DNA from: Enteractinococcus coprophilus
Lineage (GTDB): Bacteria; Actinomycetota; Actinomycetes; Actinomycetales; Micrococcaceae
Length of the DNA: 64,000 bases
Direction of reading: 5' to 3'
Assembly: GCF_006716305.1 (NCBI RefSeq)
Contig: NZ_VFOU01000003.1
Span: forward strand, 620,001 to 684,000
A program made the position numbers and the translations under genes. Each line of letters starts with the position of its first letter. Within the stretch, counting starts at the first letter, position 1. Of the stretch, positions 33,632-40,934 are shown one piece after another. The notes under the pieces are model-generated. The model did not search any database and had not been told where the DNA came from. It saw only the letters and a program-made list of their open reading frames with translations.

Positions 33632-34038
33632 ATCGGCTAGCTTAGACGCCCAGTGAATGCGGGAAAAGTTGAGGTTAGGTTTGCGCAACTTACTTGAAAT
33701 CCTTAAATTTTCACATAAGCGCATGGGCATGCCGATCCTGGCGGTTACCCGGTGGTACAACCAAAAGTTGTGCTACACATTCTTGACCGGACTGTGATCA
33801 TTCTGTGATCAAAGCGGGTCGTTTCAGGCATTTATTTTGTCGCAACCCGACAGCTGACATGGCAACACGCTGTGACGCATGTCACCGTGTGCGGATGCGC
33901 GATTCCTGGGTACCTTTTGAGAAACTCCACTAAAATCCACCGCAAGCCACCGGGAAAGAGCTCCTCATAGAATTTCGTTGAACAAAACAATGTTTGAGAG
34001 CAACATCGAGAAGAACTCGGGACTGACCGGGGTATTCC
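33632..34038. other. Intergenic region, no gene recognised
   Basis: About 400 bases separate the EEP-fold gene from the end of the EamA transporter gene. A direct repeat, CTGTGATCA twice in 33787-33811, and an AT-rich tract near 33815-33840 may belong to the promoter of the EEP gene, which reads left. No ORF or RNA gene is supported. Confidence 0.45.
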
Positions 34039-34965
34039 TTACCCCGGCCCGCTTTCCCGTTCGTCGCGGGCTCGCACTTCATGCTGGTCCACTACTTCGC
34101 GGCTCAAGCGGGCTGCACTGACCGTCATGCCGATGGTTGCGCCGATGATGAGGAAGATTGCCACGCTGCGCAGTACCCCGAAGGTCTGCTCAAGGAGCAC
34201 CCACCCGATCAGTGCCGCAAACACCGGCTCGAGACTGAGCAGAATAGAAAACGCATTTCGTGGTAGGCGGCGTAGTGCTGCCATCTCAAAGGAGACCGGA
34301 ATGACGGTGGACAGCACAGCCATTGCCAGTGCTAGCCAGTAAATCTCGGGAGTGAGGGCCAAATCGACCATGCCACTAAACCCGACGGGTAGCAGCACGA
34401 GGGCGGCAACGATGGTTGCCACTGGCAGCCCCTCAAGGCCAGCGAGCTGTCGCCCTACCCTGGCGCTGAACAGAATATAAAACGCCCAGGACACCCCGGA
34501 CAAGGCGGCAAACAGGATGCCCAGCAGATCAAAGGTCACGTCTGCTGCAAGAGATTCGACCCCTAATACCACCAGCCCGAGTCCCGCCAGGCCGATCCAG
34601 ATGAGGTCGCGCCGATTTGTAGATAAGAACACCGCCAGCGCTAAGGGGCCAACGAACTCAATGGCAACGGCCACACCGAGCGGGATGCGCTCGACTGCGG
34701 CATAGAAGAACCCGTTGAGTCCGGCAAGGGTAATGCCAAAAAGTACGACGTCGCGCCAGGCGGTTTTCGTCCAGCGCCACGGGGTTGGGCGGGCCAGCAG
34801 CATGAGAAAAACGGAGGCGAGGATGAGGCGTACCGCGGTGACGCCCCAGGCTCCGCCGATGGGAAACAGTTGGGTGGCGACGGCCGCTCCAAGCGGCAGC
34901 GCGAAGGTCGCAGCCATCACCAAGACCACACCGGTTATTGATATCCCGCGGGTGCGACCTCCCAA
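34039..34965 (-). CDS. EamA/DMT-family transporter
   Basis: The 308-residue protein has ten predicted hydrophobic helices arranged as two EamA repeats (about 15-140 and 150-285). The second repeat carries the typical end-of-helix pattern RLPRNAFSILLSLEPVFAALIGW. Drug/metabolite transporters of this kind (RhtA-like) usually export amino acids or metabolites. It is monocistronic, 29 bases after the pdxS stop in the same direction, so it may be read through from pdxS. Substrate unknown. Confidence 0.9.
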   Translation of the reverse strand: MGGRTRGISITGVVLVMAATFALPLGAAVATQLFPIGGAWGVTAVRLILASVFLMLLARPTPWRWTKTAWRDVVLFGITLAGLNGFFYAAVERIPLGVAVAIEFVGPLALAVFLSTNRRDLIWIGLAGLGLVVLGVESLAADVTFDLLGILFAALSGVSWAFYILFSARVGRQLAGLEGLPVATIVAALVLLPVGFSGMVDLALTPEIYWLALAMAVLSTVIPVSFEMAALRRLPRNAFSILLSLEPVFAALIGWVLLEQTFGVLRSVAIFLIIGATIGMTVSAARLSREVVDQHEVRARDERESGPG

Positions 34966-34994
34966 CGTGTTCCTCCTTGGCAGCTAGCGGCGCA

Positions 34995-35873
34995 TTACCA
35001 TCCGCGTTCTGCCAGACGGTGTGGTGCCGGAATTTCGGATACATTCAAACCCACCATCGCATCACCAATGCCGCGAGAGGCGTCGGCGATTGCTTTGGGG
35101 TCGTTGTAATTCTGGACGGCGCTCACGATGGCCTTGGCGCGCGCAGTGGGGTTGTCGGAGTGGAAAATACCAGAGCCAACGAATACGCCATCAGCACCCA
35201 TTTGCATCATCATGGCCGCATCGGCTGGGGTTGCGATCCCACCGGCGGTAAACAGCCCAACAGGTAGTTTACCGTCTTTAGCAATCTGCTTCACCAGCTC
35301 ATAGGGCGCCTGCAACTCTTTAGCAGCCACAAACAGTTCGTTTTCGTCCAGGGACGTCAGCGCCGCGATCTCTGCGTTCAGGGTGCGAATGTGTTTCATA
35401 GCTTCCGAGACGTCACCGGTGCCGGCCTCACCCTTGGACCGGATCATTGCCGCACCTTCGGTGATGCGACGCAGCGCCTCGCCCAGGTGTGTTGCGCCAC
35501 AAACAAAGGGGGTTTCGAAGTCCCACTTATTGACGTGGTGCACGTAGTCCGCCGGGGAGAGCACCTCAGATTCATCAATGAAGTCGACACCTAGGACTTC
35601 GAGAATCTGCGCTTCGACGAAGTGTCCGATACGGACCTTGGCCATGACGGGAATGTCGACGGCTTCGATAATAGATTCGATCAACTCTGGGGCTGAGGTG
35701 CGAGCGATGCCGCCTTCCGCGCGGATGTCAGCGGGCACTCGTTCCAGCGCCATGACGGCAATCGCGCCGGCTTCCTCGGCGATCCGGGCTTGTTCTGGGG
35801 TGACCACGTCCATGATCACTCCCCCACGGAATTGATCGGTCAGTCCTGTCTTTACGGTGGCTTGCGAGCTCAT
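34995..35873 (-). CDS. pdxS: Pyridoxal 5'-phosphate synthase subunit PdxS
   Basis: The ATG at 35873 follows AAAGGATG and gives 292 residues, the family length. An upstream in-frame extension would run through the operator and is not coding. The (beta/alpha)8 barrel has all landmarks: [50 protein letters not shown] (Schiff-base Lys), [36 protein letters not shown]. PdxS condenses ribose 5-phosphate, glyceraldehyde 3-phosphate and ammonia to PLP. Its glutaminase partner PdxT, usually next door, is not in the window. A large palindrome (35887-35922) covers the promoter. Confidence 0.95.
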   Translation of the reverse strand: MSSQATVKTGLTDQFRGGVIMDVVTPEQARIAEEAGAIAVMALERVPADIRAEGGIARTSAPELIESIIEAVDIPVMAKVRIGHFVEAQILEVLGVDFIDESEVLSPADYVHHVNKWDFETPFVCGATHLGEALRRITEGAAMIRSKGEAGTGDVSEAMKHIRTLNAEIAALTSLDENELFVAAKELQAPYELVKQIAKDGKLPVGLFTAGGIATPADAAMMMQMGADGVFVGSGIFHSDNPTARAKAIVSAVQNYNDPKAIADASRGIGDAMVGLNVSEIPAPHRLAERGW

Positions 35874-35886
35874 AGCATCCTTTCGT

Positions 35887-35922
35887 CTTTGGCCTAGGCC
35901 ATAATTTTGACCTAGGCCAAAG
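35887..35922. promoter_or_regulatory. Large palindromic operator upstream of pdxS
   Basis: A perfect 12-bp inverted repeat, CTTTGGCCTAGG (35887-35898) and CCTAGGCCAAAG (35911-35922), has a 12-base spacer. Each arm also contains the self-complementary CCTAGG. It lies 14 bases before the pdxS ATG, over the likely promoter. In other actinobacteria pdxST is controlled by the MocR-type activator PdxR; no such gene is seen here, so the binding protein is unknown. Confidence 0.65.
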
Positions 35923-36002
35923 ATTAGCTTAACTTTGACAGCGGATCTTCGACGTTGCGAAATACAACCTCGCGCGCACAAACTTGCTGGGATTATGAAG
36001 CT

Positions 36003-36737
36003 ATGCACAAGGAGTCGCTGGCCCACACATCACCGCTGGATTACCGCCGAGAGATCCGTACCGGGCTGAAACTTGGTCTCGGCCCCGGGCTCGGGCTCTT
36101 TCCGATGGGTGTCGCCCTGGGACTATTGGCTGTCCAATCGGGCCTACCCGGCTGGGGCGTCCCTGCCTTGTCGACGTTCGGATATGCCGGGTCGCTTGAA
36201 TTTTTGATGATCGACCTGCTGATGACCGGCACCGGACTGCTCACGATCGCTGTCACCACGTTTTTCGTCAACTTCCGCCACGTGTTCTACGCGTTTTCTT
36301 TTCCGCTGCACGTGGTGAAAAATCCGATCGCGAAGTTTTACTCAATGCACGCGCTGATCGACGAAGCCTACGCCGTCACGGCCGCAAACCCGACCGGCTG
36401 GACCGCACCGCGATTGCTAGCCATGCAAATCTCCATGCAGGTCTACTGGGTCGGCGGTGGCATCGTCGGGGTGCTCGTCGCCTGGACCATCCCCGGCACC
36501 ATCGAAGGTTTGGATTTTGCCCTGCTTGCCCTGTTCATTACGCTCACGCTCGATGCCGTGCGCACGCGCGAACAGCTCCCCTCCCTGATTATCGCAGTCA
36601 TCGCGGTATTTGCAGCCGCACTCATCGCACCTGAGCAGATCATCTTCGCTGGCATGATCATCTTCATGGCGCTACTGACCATCCGGTATTTCACCGCAAA
36701 ACGAAAGGGCGGGCTCTATGATCCTGCTGGCAACTAA
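36003..36737 (+). CDS. azlC: AzlC-type branched-chain amino acid exporter, large subunit
   Basis: The ATG at 36003 gives 244 residues; a TTG at 35955 is in frame but has no support. There are about six or seven membrane helices. The conserved AzlC signature is seen: [42 protein letters not shown] and [14 protein letters not shown]. With AzlD it exports branched-chain amino acids. The reading frame overlaps azlD by 20 bases, so the subunits are translationally coupled. The Shine-Dalgarno site is poor. Confidence 0.9.
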   Translation: MHKESLAHTSPLDYRREIRTGLKLGLGPGLGLFPMGVALGLLAVQSGLPGWGVPALSTFGYAGSLEFLMIDLLMTGTGLLTIAVTTFFVNFRHVFYAFSFPLHVVKNPIAKFYSMHALIDEAYAVTAANPTGWTAPRLLAMQISMQVYWVGGGIVGVLVAWTIPGTIEGLDFALLALFITLTLDAVRTREQLPSLIIAVIAVFAAALIAPEQIIFAGMIIFMALLTIRYFTAKRKGGLYDPAGN

Positions 36738-37077
36738 CACCCCGGCCCCACCCGCCACGTGGTACATCATCGCCGCCGTCGCGATCATGTTCACCGTGAC
36801 ATTCACGCTGCGCGCCCTGCCGTTTGCGATCCTTGCTAACCTGCGCGGCTCGAAGTTCGTCAACATCATGGCTTTATGGATGCCCGCCGGGATTCTTGGT
36901 CTCTTGGCCATGGTGATTTTCTACTCCACCGCGACCGACCCCGCCACTGACTTATGGAAATTACTCGTCGCCGTCGCCGTCACCATCGCCTCGCACTTAC
37001 TCTTAGGACGACGGACGCTCGTCTCAATCGGGCTCGGCACCGTGACCTACGTGATATTAGTAAATTTCATTGGCTAA
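36718..37077 (+). CDS. azlD: AzlD-type branched-chain amino acid exporter, small subunit
   Basis: This 119-residue protein has four hydrophobic helices and the AzlD-typical TFTLRALPFAIL near 30-41, followed by MALWMPAGILGLLAMVIFY. It starts inside the end of azlC (ATG 36718) and forms the two-component exporter with it. In several bacteria the pair is controlled by an Lrp-type regulator, but none is next to it here. Confidence 0.9.
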   Translation: MILLATNTPAPPATWYIIAAVAIMFTVTFTLRALPFAILANLRGSKFVNIMALWMPAGILGLLAMVIFYSTATDPATDLWKLLVAVAVTIASHLLLGRRTLVSIGLGTVTYVILVNFIG

Positions 37078-37149
37078 ATGTTGCCACACTAACTTCGAAG
37101 CCACCGGGTTATAGCTACACTTGGCAAGAGCCTCACCGGAAGGACTTCG

Positions 37150-38373
37150 ATGCGCAATATCACCCCGTGGCTGTTGGCCGTACCGTCCTTATTCTTCATG
37201 GCTTGGGGTGGGAACCACTTCACGCCGCTGCTGCCGCTCTACGGCGAAGTCGCCGACCTGATCCCGTGGCAGACCAACATGCTGCTGGGCACCTATGTCT
37301 TCGGGCTGATCCCCGGTCTGCTGGCCGCCGCGGCCTTGTCAGATGTGTACGGGCGGAAACCGATCACACTGGCCGGGCTGATCTCCTCGGCGGTAGGCAA
37401 CATGCTCATTCTCCTGGGGCCAATCTCACTGTCGATGCTCTACACCGGCCGGTTCTTTGCCGGTCTTGCCGTGGGCATCGGCATGTCCGTGGGAACTTCC
37501 TGGATCAAAGAGCTTTCCTCCCCCGCCTGGGATCCCAACGCCACCGTTGGCGCCGGCGCTCGGCGGCCGTCACTGACCATGACACTGGGCTTCGGCGTGG
37601 GGGCCGCGGTCACCGGTATCCTCGCACAGTGGGCGCCGAATCCCACCGTCATACCATTTATCTTCACGGTCACGCTCTTGGTACTGACTATCATCCCGAC
37701 GGCGCTTGCACCCGAAACAGTTGGCCCGAAAGCACCGCAACTGCCACCCCAGGCTTCCTGGGTGGGCCAATTGCGCACACCCAGCGCCGGTCACCCAGAT
37801 TTCCTGATCAAGGTCGCAACTGCGGCTCCGTGGGTGTTCGGTGCCGGGGGTGTCGCCTATGGTTTATTGCCACAGATTATGTCCGATGCGACCGGGGATC
37901 TCACGACGCTTTATGCCACCACCCTGGCGGTACTCACATTGGGCATCGGTGCCTTCGTTCAACCGTTTGCTCAGAAACTCGACCGCAGACTCGACGGGCG
38001 CGGCCTGCCGCTGGGTTTAGCGCTCGTCGTCATCGGGTTAGGCACCGCGTCGCTGGCAGCACTGTATTCAGGGCCAGTCATCGGCATCATTGCAGCCGCC
38101 GTGCTCGGCCTGGGGTACGGTACGGTGCTAGTCACCGGGTTAACTCGCGTCCAGCAAATTGCTCCGCCACGTGATCTTGCCGGCCTGACCGGGATCTTCT
38201 ACGCTCTCACCTATGTGGGGTTTCTGTTCCCCACCGTGATCGCCGCACTGCTGCCGGTCATGCCCTACAGCACCACGCTGCTGGTCTTTGCTGGATTGGC
38301 AGTGATTTCCACGATCATCGCGTTCGGTCGCATTCGTCGGGTGCGTGGCTCGTGGTATAAAGGTCGCGACTAG
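37150..38373 (+). CDS. MFS transporter
   Basis: The 407-residue protein has 12 predicted helices and the motif-A loop LSDVYGRKPITLAG between helices 2 and 3. It also has a central loop near 195-215 (PETVGPKAPQLPPQASW). The overall pattern is of a drug-efflux-type major facilitator of the DHA1 kind. GAAGGACTTCG precedes the ATG. The substrate cannot be predicted. The following SDR gene is 37 bases downstream in the same direction and may be co-transcribed. Confidence 0.88.
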   Translation: MRNITPWLLAVPSLFFMAWGGNHFTPLLPLYGEVADLIPWQTNMLLGTYVFGLIPGLLAAAALSDVYGRKPITLAGLISSAVGNMLILLGPISLSMLYTGRFFAGLAVGIGMSVGTSWIKELSSPAWDPNATVGAGARRPSLTMTLGFGVGAAVTGILAQWAPNPTVIPFIFTVTLLVLTIIPTALAPETVGPKAPQLPPQASWVGQLRTPSAGHPDFLIKVATAAPWVFGAGGVAYGLLPQIMSDATGDLTTLYATTLAVLTLGIGAFVQPFAQKLDRRLDGRGLPLGLALVVIGLGTASLAALYSGPVIGIIAAAVLGLGYGTVLVTGLTRVQQIAPPRDLAGLTGIFYALTYVGFLFPTVIAALLPVMPYSTTLLVFAGLAVISTIIAFGRIRRVRGSWYKGRD

Positions 38374-38410
38374 CCCGTTAGACGGATAACACCGAAGGAA
38401 ATGAGTACCC

Positions 38411-39169
38411 ATGGCGCAGTTTTCAGATCGAACAGCACTCGTCACCGGCGCAGGCTCGGGCATTGGTGAAGCCGTAGCGAAACAGCTCGCGGCAGCAGGC
38501 GCCAACGTCGTCGTCTCCGATATTGACCTTGATGCGGCCAAACGCGTGGCCTCCGAGATTGAACAAGCCGGTGCCAATGCTTCAGCGTTCAAGGCTGATA
38601 CAGCGTCGAAGGAAGATAATAAAGCGGCTGTTGACCACGCAGTTGAGACCTATGGTGGCCTGCACCTGGCCGTCAACAACGCAGGCATTGGTGGCAAGGC
38701 TGCACCGGTAGGCGAACTTGATCTCGACGATTGGGATCGCGTGATCAGCATTAACCTCAACGGCGTGCTCTACGGTATGCGGTACCAGATCCCAGCGATG
38801 CTGGAGGCCGGCGCTGACAAAAGCGCGATCGTGAACATTTCCTCGATTCACGGGTCGGTTGCTGCTCCGAACAACGCCGCGTACACCGCAGCCAAACACG
38901 GTCTGGTTGGTCTAACCAAGAATGCTGCTGCCGAGTACGGTCCGCAGAACCTGCGTATCAACGCTGTTGGTCCGGGGTACATTCGCACGCCGTTGCTCGA
39001 AAAGTCACTGGATGATGCGACCATGACCGTCTTGGCAGAAAAGCACACCCTGCACCGTCTGGGGACCTCTGAGGAAGTCGCCAACTTGGTGCTCTTCCTA
39101 CTGAGCGACCAAGCATCGTTCATCACCGGCTCGTACCACCTGGTTGATGGCGGCTACACCGCGATCTAA
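38411..39169 (+). CDS. Short-chain dehydrogenase/reductase
   Basis: The 252-residue classical SDR has the coenzyme motif TGAGSGIG at 12-19 and D37 at the end of beta-2 (favouring NAD). The NNAG motif is present, as are the catalytic residues Ser in NISSIHGS and Tyr/Lys in YTAAKHG. The ending FITGSYHLVDGGYTAI is normal for the family. AAGGAAATG precedes the start. It resembles 3-oxoacyl-ACP reductase/glucose dehydrogenase-like SDRs; the substrate is unknown. A terminator follows at 39199. Confidence 0.93.
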   Translation: MAQFSDRTALVTGAGSGIGEAVAKQLAAAGANVVVSDIDLDAAKRVASEIEQAGANASAFKADTASKEDNKAAVDHAVETYGGLHLAVNNAGIGGKAAPVGELDLDDWDRVISINLNGVLYGMRYQIPAMLEAGADKSAIVNISSIHGSVAAPNNAAYTAAKHGLVGLTKNAAAEYGPQNLRINAVGPGYIRTPLLEKSLDDATMTVLAEKHTLHRLGTSEEVANLVLFLLSDQASFITGSYHLVDGGYTAI

Positions 39170-39198
39170 GGAGTTCTAACGAATAAAGCATGAGATAG

Positions 39199-39236
39199 CT
39201 CACGGAACAGTTCGCTGAAACGTTCCGCGAGTTTTT
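39199..39236 (+). terminator. Rho-independent terminator after the SDR gene
   Basis: A 10-bp stem with one mismatch (39199-39208 with 39222-39231) is followed directly by five T residues. It is 29 bases past the stop codon. Confidence 0.85.
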
Positions 39237-39254
39237 GTGTGCATGCAGGCGGTG

Positions 39255-40061
39255 TTATTCATTGACGTGGACTTTAAAGCTACGAATAACGTTAAGCAGT
39301 TGTTCATACTCTTCAGTCTCTACGAGCGCCTGCATCGCTTCCAAACCTTCTAACCCAGTGAGTTTTTCTGCGCCGTTCTGGTTGATGGTCCCGGCTGCGA
39401 TGGTGATGACCTCTTCCCACCACTGGCCCGCCGTTGATACTGAATATGGTGTAATGAAGGCCGACATACCACCACCTATCTCCTCAGGCTCACCGAGCTC
39501 GGCTTTCGAGACATATGGTGCGACTACCAAGAGGTATTGTTCATCATCAAAACGTCCATCGAACATCCCAAAGTGCGGCCGCCCTTGGACTGAAGGATTT
39601 TCGCCGATGACCGCGCGTAGCCATATAGGCTCGCTTCCTTCGCCGACGTAGCCAATGTCGAGCGGTTCAGCATGGAGTAGCTCGACCTCATTTGGGTCAA
39701 TTGCAGCGACATCAGGCCATGGAACGTTCGTAAATACATCGACTGCTACCGTCTCATCCAGATTGGTGATGGTCGCTTGGTGGGCGGTATAGCCATTGAA
39801 CTCCGGGGCTGATCCGTCAGCCATGATGGTCTCCGTCATATCTTGAATGTCAGCGTTCCACGACTCTGGGATTTCGATGGTGAGATGACCATCGGTGAGT
39901 TCAACACTGGTTTTTGAATCGGTAGTCTCCGTCGGCGCGGCGGATGTGGTCTCCTTTGGCTTAGGTGAAGTCGCCTGGGGCGCTGAGCATCCGGCCGCTG
40001 CCACAGCAAACGCCAATCCAGAAACAACGACACAATACCCTACGCCCTTCGATCTTTGCAT
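39255..40061 (-). CDS. Predicted lipoprotein of unknown function
   Basis: From ATG 40061 the product is 268 residues. A signal peptide with a hydrophobic core ends in AVAAAGC, a lipobox placing the lipidated Cys at about 25. It is followed by a Thr/Ser/Lys-rich spacer and a soluble domain from about 55 (ELTDGHLTIEIPESW). The domain resembles the PsbP/lipoprotein-type alpha-beta domains often seen in actinobacteria, but this is a weak likeness. GTG 40070 is an alternative start. It should be anchored on the outer face of the membrane. Confidence 0.7.
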   Translation of the reverse strand: MQRSKGVGYCVVVSGLAFAVAAAGCSAPQATSPKPKETTSAAPTETTDSKTSVELTDGHLTIEIPESWNADIQDMTETIMADGSAPEFNGYTAHQATITNLDETVAVDVFTNVPWPDVAAIDPNEVELLHAEPLDIGYVGEGSEPIWLRAVIGENPSVQGRPHFGMFDGRFDDEQYLLVVAPYVSKAELGEPEEIGGGMSAFITPYSVSTAGQWWEEVITIAAGTINQNGAEKLTGLEGLEAMQALVETEEYEQLLNVIRSFKVHVNE

Positions 40062-40116
40062 GGATACCACACTAGGAAATGGTGGCGTCCGTGGCGAGAG
40101 TTCATTCTCCGCTCAG

Positions 40117-40776
40117 CTAGCCTTCTGCCCGCAGGATGACGCGGTTACCGTCGGCATCTGCCAGTTCCCACCGATCGGTAGCATTGGCATCGCTGAGCAA
40201 CCGACCGCCTGCGTCGACGGCTGCCTGCCGGCGCTCTTTGACCAACGATGCTGGCACGTACACCTCGAAGTGCACGTTACCCGGTGCTGGGATGGCGTCG
40301 TCATCGCTGCCCGAAATTCTGGAGAGTTCCTGGAATCGGATCGGCGGCAGGACGTCAGAACGGTCGACCAGCAGATGCTCGTCGCCCTTGGCGGCTTTGA
40401 AATCGAAGATGGCTTTCCAGAACGGTTTGATCGCCTCGACGTTGGCGCTGACCAGCACGACTGCAGCGCGCGTGATCTTTTCGGGCTGGCGCTTGAGCCC
40501 CATTTCCTCGATCAACACGTTCACCGCGGTGGCAAACTTCAAATCACGGTCGGTCAGTCCGCCGACGTCGTGGCTGACCACGCGCATCCGAATCGTGTTG
40601 TAGCGGATATCGAAATCGGGGTGGTGGTTCTGGGCTTCGGCCAGATTGGTGAAGCGGTTGACGAATTCGATGGCTTGCACAAAATCTTTGGCGCGTACGC
40701 TGATCTCCAATCGGCCGTCAACGACGGTCCAATCGGACAGCTGCTCTTGGGCTTGGGATGAGGTCACGTTGGTCAT
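40117..40776 (-). CDS. Pterin-4a-carbinolamine dehydratase fused to a VOC domain
   Basis: AGGAGG before ATG 40776 fixes the start (219 residues). Residues 1-95 are a pterin carbinolamine dehydratase domain, with catalytic His residues in AEAQNHHPDFDI followed by YNTIRMRVVSHDVGGLTDRD. Residues about 103-219 form a glyoxalase/VOC-like domain (VVLVSANVEAIKPFWKAI, HFEVYVPASLV, DADGNRVIL). Domain fusions of this kind occur in actinobacteria. The first domain would recycle 4a-hydroxytetrahydropterin; the role of the second is unknown. No aromatic amino-acid hydroxylase is in the window, so the pterin substrate may differ. Confidence 0.85.
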   Translation of the reverse strand: MTNVTSSQAQEQLSDWTVVDGRLEISVRAKDFVQAIEFVNRFTNLAEAQNHHPDFDIRYNTIRMRVVSHDVGGLTDRDLKFATAVNVLIEEMGLKRQPEKITRAAVVLVSANVEAIKPFWKAIFDFKAAKGDEHLLVDRSDVLPPIRFQELSRISGSDDDAIPAPGNVHFEVYVPASLVKERRQAAVDAGGRLLSDANATDRWELADADGNRVILRAEG

Positions 40777-40868
40777 GGTAGGCCTCCTGACGGCGTGGAC
40801 ACCGGGTCGCATTTCACCTCAAGTCTGGCAGCTGGGTGTATCAGTGTCGAGGGTTGTTGAATACACAA

Positions 40869-40902
40869 ACCGGCCTCTTCCACGTGAGCAGAAGAGGCCG
40901 GT
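40869..40902 (-). terminator. Hairpin downstream of the LAQTG surface-protein gene
   Basis: A perfect 12-bp stem (40869-40880 with 40891-40902) and a 10-base loop lies 33 bases past the stop of the minus-strand gene. The T-tract on that strand is modest (GTTTGTGTATT). Confidence 0.7.
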
Positions 40903-40934
40903 CTGGATTTGAACTAGTCGTTACCGTCTATGGG

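Noticed and set aside
34028-34048. Hairpin CCGGGGTA/TACCCCGG at the end of the EamA gene
   Set aside because: It lies partly in the coding end and lacks a T-tract, so I did not list it as a terminator.
36954-38174. Long ORF (406 residues) on the plus strand overlapping the MFS gene
   Set aside because: It is out of frame with the clear 12-helix transporter, is Arg/His-rich with a shadow-like composition, and has no ribosome site.
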